A DNA stretch of 35,794 bases. Origin: an uncultured Clostridia bacterium (lineage in GTDB: Bacteria; Bacillota; Clostridia; Peptostreptococcales; Anaerovoracaceae). Location of the stretch: NCBI GenBank assembly GCA_938034165.1, contig CALHKP010000010.1:1-35794 (forward strand), given 5' to 3'. Positions 31,785-35,794 of this stretch are shown here, piece by piece. Under the pieces are notes generated by a model that made no database searches, was not told where the DNA came from, and saw only the letters and a program-made list of their open reading frames with translations. A program made the translations under genes and the position numbers. The first letter of the stretch is position 1, and each line of letters begins with the position of its first letter.

Positions 31785-33485
31785 ATGTTTTTAATTAAGG
31801 AAAAGCGAAAGCAGGGTACTTATCTTTGTATCGTGCAGTTCTATCGTGATCCTGTTACAAAAGTAACCAAGAAAAAGCGAATCAAGAACATCGGCTACTT
31901 AGAAGACTTAATGAAGGAATATGACGATCCTATCGCTCACTTCCAGCAAGTAGCCAAGGAAATGAGTGATGAGTATACGGCAGAAAACAAACCGGTCCAG
32001 GTAGCTCTTGACCCGTCTAAGGCTCTTGAGCCAGGCATTGACCTTACCAAAAATCTCGGGTATACAGCTTTGTCGGCTCTGTACCATGACCTAAAGATCG
32101 ATGTGTTTTTCCGCGGACGCCAAAGGGGAATCGATATACCTTATAATCTAAACAGCATAATGAAGCTGCTGGTTTACGGTAACATTCTCTACCCTGGTAC
32201 TATCAAGCACATATACAACAGGCGTCATCTGTTCTTTGACAAAATGGAATTCACGCTGGACGATTTGTACGATTCCTTCAAGTACTTCCGAAGGTATAAC
32301 ACTCACCTGCAAAAGTGGATGTTCAAATATCTTTGCGAAAAGTACAACTGCCAAACAGACGAGGTTTACTACTATGTAACCAAACAGTACTTTGAAATCG
32401 ACAAAGATTCTTCCCATATCGGAGGACACACACGAAGAACCGACCCTATTGTGCAGCTGGAGCTTCTGGCTGACAAAAACGGACTTCCGATTTCTTACGA
32501 ACTTTCATCACGAGCGCCATCCGATATCCTTACAATCAAAGCAAGTACCACCAAACGTATCAACGAGCTGAATGCAAAGCGTGCAATTCTCGTAGGTGAC
32601 AACGGAATCAACAGCCCGAACAACTTGTTCTACGTTCTTTCTAACGGGCACGGATACATAGTTCAGCAGAACATCCGAAGCGCCGACAAAGAGATTAAAG
32701 ACTTTGTTCTCAGCGAAAGAGGATACAGACCATTCGGAGAAGATGGCAAAATCAAGTCGAGACTGATTACAAGAACCGCAAAGATCACAACAGGTTCAGG
32801 CAAGAAAAAAACAGTCCAGATAAAAGAAAAGCAGATTGTATTCTACAACAGCAAGTATGCAAGATGTGTGATGTCACAAAGAGAAGACATGTTGCTCAAG
32901 GCAAACGATTTGATCACCACACAAAATGCCTCCGGCGCAAACAGATATGTTCAGAATCTGAAATATGATTCACCTGTTATTACGGGCACAAACGGACTGA
33001 ATATCGATGAAGAAAAGCTGAAAGAAGAAGAAAAATATGATGGATATTACCTATTCTTTACCAGCGAAATAGACAATCCTGACGAAGACCTTGTAAACGC
33101 ATATTCGGGACTTTGGGAAATAGAAAATGTTTTCAAATATACTAACAGCGCTTTCTATTCTCCACCGGAAAATATCACAAGAGAAGAGCATATGTATGCT
33201 CACTATCTTTCAAGATATATTTCGCTGATTCTGACAAGACTTCTTCAGCAAAAAGTTGACTATGCATTTCCACTTGAGCGTATGCTTTACAGCCTCAGAA
33301 AATGCACCTGCATTCATATCGAAGATAATAACTATATTCAGAGTTATTTCGATACCGTTCTCGATACAATAGGACACAGTATAGGGGTGGATTTCTCAAA
33401 GAGATACGGAACGCTATGCAAGATAAAAGAAAATATTGCAATAACCAAGAAATCATCCCAACCGACACCAAAAACCGAAAATTAA
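31785..33485 (+). CDS. IS1634-like (IS4 superfamily) transposase, first catalytic Asp apparently lost
   Basis: A 566-aa DDE-type protein. ATG follows AAAGGGGG. The family's second Asp is present (AILVGDNGINSPNN, like the usual VADRGMNS), and so is the Glu block (AYSGLWEIENVF, like YRGRWEIEDSF). The first motif, usually YYDVTxxYFE, here reads YYYVTKQYFE, a single-base GAT to TAT change at most. No terminal inverted repeats were found in 31590-31785 or 33486-33640. It may be an inactive copy or a domesticated relative. Reading frame is otherwise intact and codon use is like its neighbours. Confidence 0.82.
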   Translation: MFLIKEKRKQGTYLCIVQFYRDPVTKVTKKKRIKNIGYLEDLMKEYDDPIAHFQQVAKEMSDEYTAENKPVQVALDPSKALEPGIDLTKNLGYTALSALYHDLKIDVFFRGRQRGIDIPYNLNSIMKLLVYGNILYPGTIKHIYNRRHLFFDKMEFTLDDLYDSFKYFRRYNTHLQKWMFKYLCEKYNCQTDEVYYYVTKQYFEIDKDSSHIGGHTRRTDPIVQLELLADKNGLPISYELSSRAPSDILTIKASTTKRINELNAKRAILVGDNGINSPNNLFYVLSNGHGYIVQQNIRSADKEIKDFVLSERGYRPFGEDGKIKSRLITRTAKITTGSGKKKTVQIKEKQIVFYNSKYARCVMSQREDMLLKANDLITTQNASGANRYVQNLKYDSPVITGTNGLNIDEEKLKEEEKYDGYYLFFTSEIDNPDEDLVNAYSGLWEIENVFKYTNSAFYSPPENITREEHMYAHYLSRYISLILTRLLQQKVDYAFPLERMLYSLRKCTCIHIEDNNYIQSYFDTVLDTIGHSIGVDFSKRYGTLCKIKENIAITKKSSQPTPKTEN

Positions 33486-33498
33486 TGTTAATCGTTAC

Positions 33499-33532
33499 AA
33501 AAGCCCTGCAGCATCTATGCCGCAGGGCTTTT
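33499..33532 (+). terminator. Terminator after the transposase gene
   Basis: An 11-bp stem AAAAGCCCTGC/GCAGGGCTTTT (33499-33509, 33522-33532) with a 12-nt loop. Confidence 0.8.
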
Positions 33533-33543
33533 GCAGATAAAGC

Positions 33544-33591
33544 AGGTAAAAAAGAGCAGATAGGATAAACCTACCTGCTCTTTTTTTACCT
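33544..33591. terminator. Bidirectional terminator between transposase and groEL
   Basis: AGGTAAAAAAGAGCAG (33544-33559) pairs with CTGCTCTTTTTTTACCT (33575-33591, one extra T); TAGG/CCTA pairs inside. T runs on both strands serve groEL from the right and the transposase from the left. Confidence 0.85.
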
Positions 33592-33652
33592 ATTTATTAG
33601 GATTATGAGAAAGGATATTAAAGCAACTTATTGCTTCCCCTGTTGGGCTATA

Positions 33653-35290
33653 TTACATCATTCCGCCCATTGGATCCATTCCGCCTGATGGCAGCATTCT
33701 GTCTAATGGGTTTTCTGTCTTGATATCAGTGATTCCTGCTTCAGTTGTAAGAAGCATTGCTGATGCTGAAGATGCATTCTGAATTGCTGATCTTGTTACC
33801 TTTACAGGGTCAACGATACCTGCAGCAATCATGTCTACATATTCTTCTGTCTTAGCATTGAATCCAACGCCGATTTCTCTTTCTTTAACTGCTGATACTA
33901 CTACGCTTCCTTCGAATCCGGCATTTTCGGCAATCTGTCTAACAGGTTCTTCAAGAGCTCTTACGATAATCTTAGCACCTGTTCTTTCGTCTCCTTCAAG
34001 TCCGTCAGCGTAAGCTGCTACTGCAGGAATTGCATCACATAGAGCAACACCACCGCCTGCAACGATACCTTCTTCTACTGCAGCCTTAGTTGCATTGAGA
34101 GCGTCTTCGATTCTCAGCTTTCTTTCTTTAAGTTCAGTTTCTGTTGCAGCACCAACTTTGATTACTGCTACGCCACCTGCAAGTTTTGCAAGTCTTTCCT
34201 GATATTTTTCTTTACCGAAGTCGTCTTCAGTCTGTTCCATCTGTTTTTTGATTGTGTTAATTCTCAGTTTGAGGTCTTCGCTTGAACCGCCACCGTTGAT
34301 GATTACTGTTCTTTCCTTGTAAACCTTAACAGTCTGAGCTGTACCAAGCATGTCGAGAGTTGCCTCTTTTAGATCATATCCAAGGTCTTCGCTGATTACT
34401 GTACCGCCTGTAAGAACTGCGATATCTTCTACGAGAGCCTTTCTTCTTTCGCCAAAGCCAGGAGCTTTAACTGCTACAACATCGATGTTTCCTCTAATCT
34501 TGTTAACTACGAGTGTTGCAAGTGCTTCACCTTCGATATCATCTGCGATGATAAGAAGCTTACGGCCTGCTTTTGCAACCTGTTCAAGAATTGGAAGAAG
34601 ATCGTGGATAGTTGTAATCTTTTTATCTGTAAGCAGGATGAAAGGTCCTTCCTGAACTGCTTCCATCTTATCATTGTCTGTTACCATATAAGCTGAAAGG
34701 TATCCCTTGTCAAACTGCATTCCTTCCACTACATCAAGTTCTGTTCCCATAGACTTTGATTCTTCAACAGTGATGATACCATCTTTGCCTACTTTTTCCA
34801 TTGCTTCTGAAATAAGTGATCCGATGTATTCGTCAGCTGCTGAAACTGAAGCAACCTGAGCGATGCTTTCCTTTGTTTCTACAGGCTTTGAAATCTTAAG
34901 AATTTCGTTTACTGCAACTTCTACCGCAACCTGAATACCCTTTTTCAATACCATTGGGTTAGCTCCTGCTGCAACATTTTTGAAACCTTCTCTGATGATA
35001 ATCTGAGCAAGAAGTGTAGCTGTTGTTGTACCGTCTCCCGCTACATCGTTAGTCTTAGTAGCTACTTCTTTAACAAGCTGAGCACCAAGATTTTCGATTC
35101 CATCTTCAAGTTCGATTTCCTTTGCAATTGATACACCATCGTTAGTTACTAGCGGTGGAACAAAAGCTTTATCTATAAGTACATTTCTACCTTTAGGTCC
35201 TAATGTGATTTTTACTGTGTCTGCTAATTTATCAACGCCAGCCTGAAGTTTTCTTCTAGCGTTTTCTCCATAAACAATCTCTCTTGCCAT
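33653..35290 (-). CDS. groL: Chaperonin GroEL (60 kDa)
   Basis: A 545-aa protein, standard length. Typical stretches: ITLGPKGRNVLIDKAF and the ATP-site GDGTTTATLLAQ near residue 87, IEGEALATLVVNKIRG, EEGIVAGGGVALCD, and the C-terminal Gly/Met tail GGMDPMGGMM. Folds proteins in its double-ring cavity with GroES. Starts after AGGAGGATATTAAA. Second gene of the groESL operon, 41 bp after groES. Confidence 0.99.
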   Translation of the reverse strand: MAREIVYGENARRKLQAGVDKLADTVKITLGPKGRNVLIDKAFVPPLVTNDGVSIAKEIELEDGIENLGAQLVKEVATKTNDVAGDGTTTATLLAQIIIREGFKNVAAGANPMVLKKGIQVAVEVAVNEILKISKPVETKESIAQVASVSAADEYIGSLISEAMEKVGKDGIITVEESKSMGTELDVVEGMQFDKGYLSAYMVTDNDKMEAVQEGPFILLTDKKITTIHDLLPILEQVAKAGRKLLIIADDIEGEALATLVVNKIRGNIDVVAVKAPGFGERRKALVEDIAVLTGGTVISEDLGYDLKEATLDMLGTAQTVKVYKERTVIINGGGSSEDLKLRINTIKKQMEQTEDDFGKEKYQERLAKLAGGVAVIKVGAATETELKERKLRIEDALNATKAAVEEGIVAGGGVALCDAIPAVAAYADGLEGDERTGAKIIVRALEEPVRQIAENAGFEGSVVVSAVKEREIGVGFNAKTEEYVDMIAAGIVDPVKVTRSAIQNASSASAMLLTTEAGITDIKTENPLDRMLPSGGMDPMGGMM

Positions 35291-35331
35291 TTTAATATCC
35301 TCCTAATTTATGTTAAAAACTTTCTTTTCAT

Positions 35332-35610
35332 TTAGCCTACGATTGCAAGCAAATCTGTGAAATCCATGATTGTATATTTTTCACCTTCAAAGTCAATTTC
35401 TGTTCCTGCGTATTTTGAGAAGAAAACCTTATCTCCTTCTTTTACTCCCATTTCTACGTCTTTTGTTCCAGGGCCTGCAGCGACTACTTCAGCCATCTGT
35501 GGCTGTTCCTTAGCCTGACTTGTAAGGATAATTCCTCCGGCAGTCTTTTCCTCTGCTTCTAATTTCTTCAGAACTACTCTGCTGCCTAGGGGTTTAATTC
35601 CAAAGCTCAT
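35332..35610 (-). CDS. groS: Co-chaperonin GroES (10 kDa)
   Basis: A 92-aa protein: MSFGIKPLGSRVVLKKLEAE, the mobile loop EEKTAGGIILTSQAKE and the C-terminal KYTIMDFTDLLAIV. ATG 35608-35610 follows AGGAGG with good spacing. The frame stays open to the window edge, but that part covers the promoter and CIRCE, so it is not coding. Confidence 0.98.
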   Translation of the reverse strand: MSFGIKPLGSRVVLKKLEAEEKTAGGIILTSQAKEQPQMAEVVAAGPGTKDVEMGVKEGDKVFFSKYAGTEIDFEGEKYTIMDFTDLLAIVG

Positions 35611-35651
35611 TTCTCTACCTCCTAATAATGTATAGATTGTTTTTTCTGACT

Positions 35652-35678
35652 TTAGCACTCGAGTCTTATGAGTGCTAA
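35652..35678 (-). promoter_or_regulatory. CIRCE operator (HrcA site)
   Basis: TTAGCACTC N9 GAGTGCTAA, a perfect match to the CIRCE consensus, between the promoter and groES. HrcA represses groESL here until heat or folding stress. hrcA itself is not in the window. Confidence 0.97.
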
Positions 35679-35685
35679 CAATTGT

Positions 35686-35714
35686 ATTGTAAACCTGATT
35701 TTTTATTTTGTCAA
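35686..35714 (-). promoter_or_regulatory. SigA-type promoter of groESL
   Basis: On the minus strand TTGACA (35709-35714), 17-bp spacer, TACAAT (35686-35691), directly upstream of CIRCE. Confidence 0.9.
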
Positions 35715-35794
35715 CACAATTTTGCAAAATTTTTTTCACAATATGTATCAAATGTGATATTGTCTTAGTATAACGAAACTGATTATGTCCCAAT

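Noticed and set aside
35611..35793. Upstream extension of groES to the window edge
   Set aside because: The region contains the promoter and CIRCE; ATG 35610 follows AGGAGG and gives the standard GroES length.

Overview
The window looks like chromosome of an anaerobic, low-to-mid GC Firmicute of class Clostridia, probably an amino-acid fermenter. The evidence is AGGAGG-type ribosome sites, a small SRP RNA beside dnaX, a CIRCE-controlled groESL operon, Gram-positive PhoP boxes, several Na+-coupled transporters, a Tn4451-like mobilizable element, and a sigma-54 activator whose sensor resembles a lysine-fermentation enzyme. No species can be named from the sequence alone.

Layout. 1-260: a possible gene start at the left edge and four 32-bp units carrying a palindromic GTTAG..CTAAC motif. 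284-2046: queT behind a preQ1-I riboswitch, preceded by a CPA2 cation/proton antiporter. 2101-6240: a divergent pair, a sigma-54 activator with a 3,5-diaminohexanoate-dehydrogenase-like N-terminus (minus) and an NhaC antiporter (plus); two -24/-12 promoters and a candidate UAS lie between them. 6280-10543: the phosphate system pstC-pstA-pstB-phoU plus pstS, with one PhoP box pair before pstC and another before pstS; PstS has its two halves in swapped order. 10632-12041: dtd and a YitT-family membrane protein. 12211-15404: two paralogous NSS sodium:amino-acid symporters, each with its own consensus promoter.

About 15405-22640 is a mobile element of Tn4451 type: frameshifted tnpV, cargo of three unfamiliar minus-strand genes (59-aa acidic protein, zinc-ribbon membrane protein, XRE-like 365-aa protein), a long leader with an attenuator, an oriT with a recognisable MobV nick site, a MobV relaxase, a TnpW-like protein and a large serine recombinase. 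It sits between the second symporter and the recR-ybaB-dnaX-ffs block (22648-25805), which is followed by a HypE/AIR-synthase-like gene, ligA and pcrA.

31205-31574 carries a complete cobalamin riboswitch with promoter and terminator but no cobalamin gene behind it. Upstream of it, divergently oriented, is an IS1634-like transposase whose first catalytic Asp appears to be Tyr. The window ends with groEL-groES under a perfect CIRCE operator.

Most striking items: the dehydrogenase-like/sigma-54 fusion with its promoter region, the orphan B12 riboswitch, the permuted PstS, and the uncharacterised cargo genes of the mobile element.
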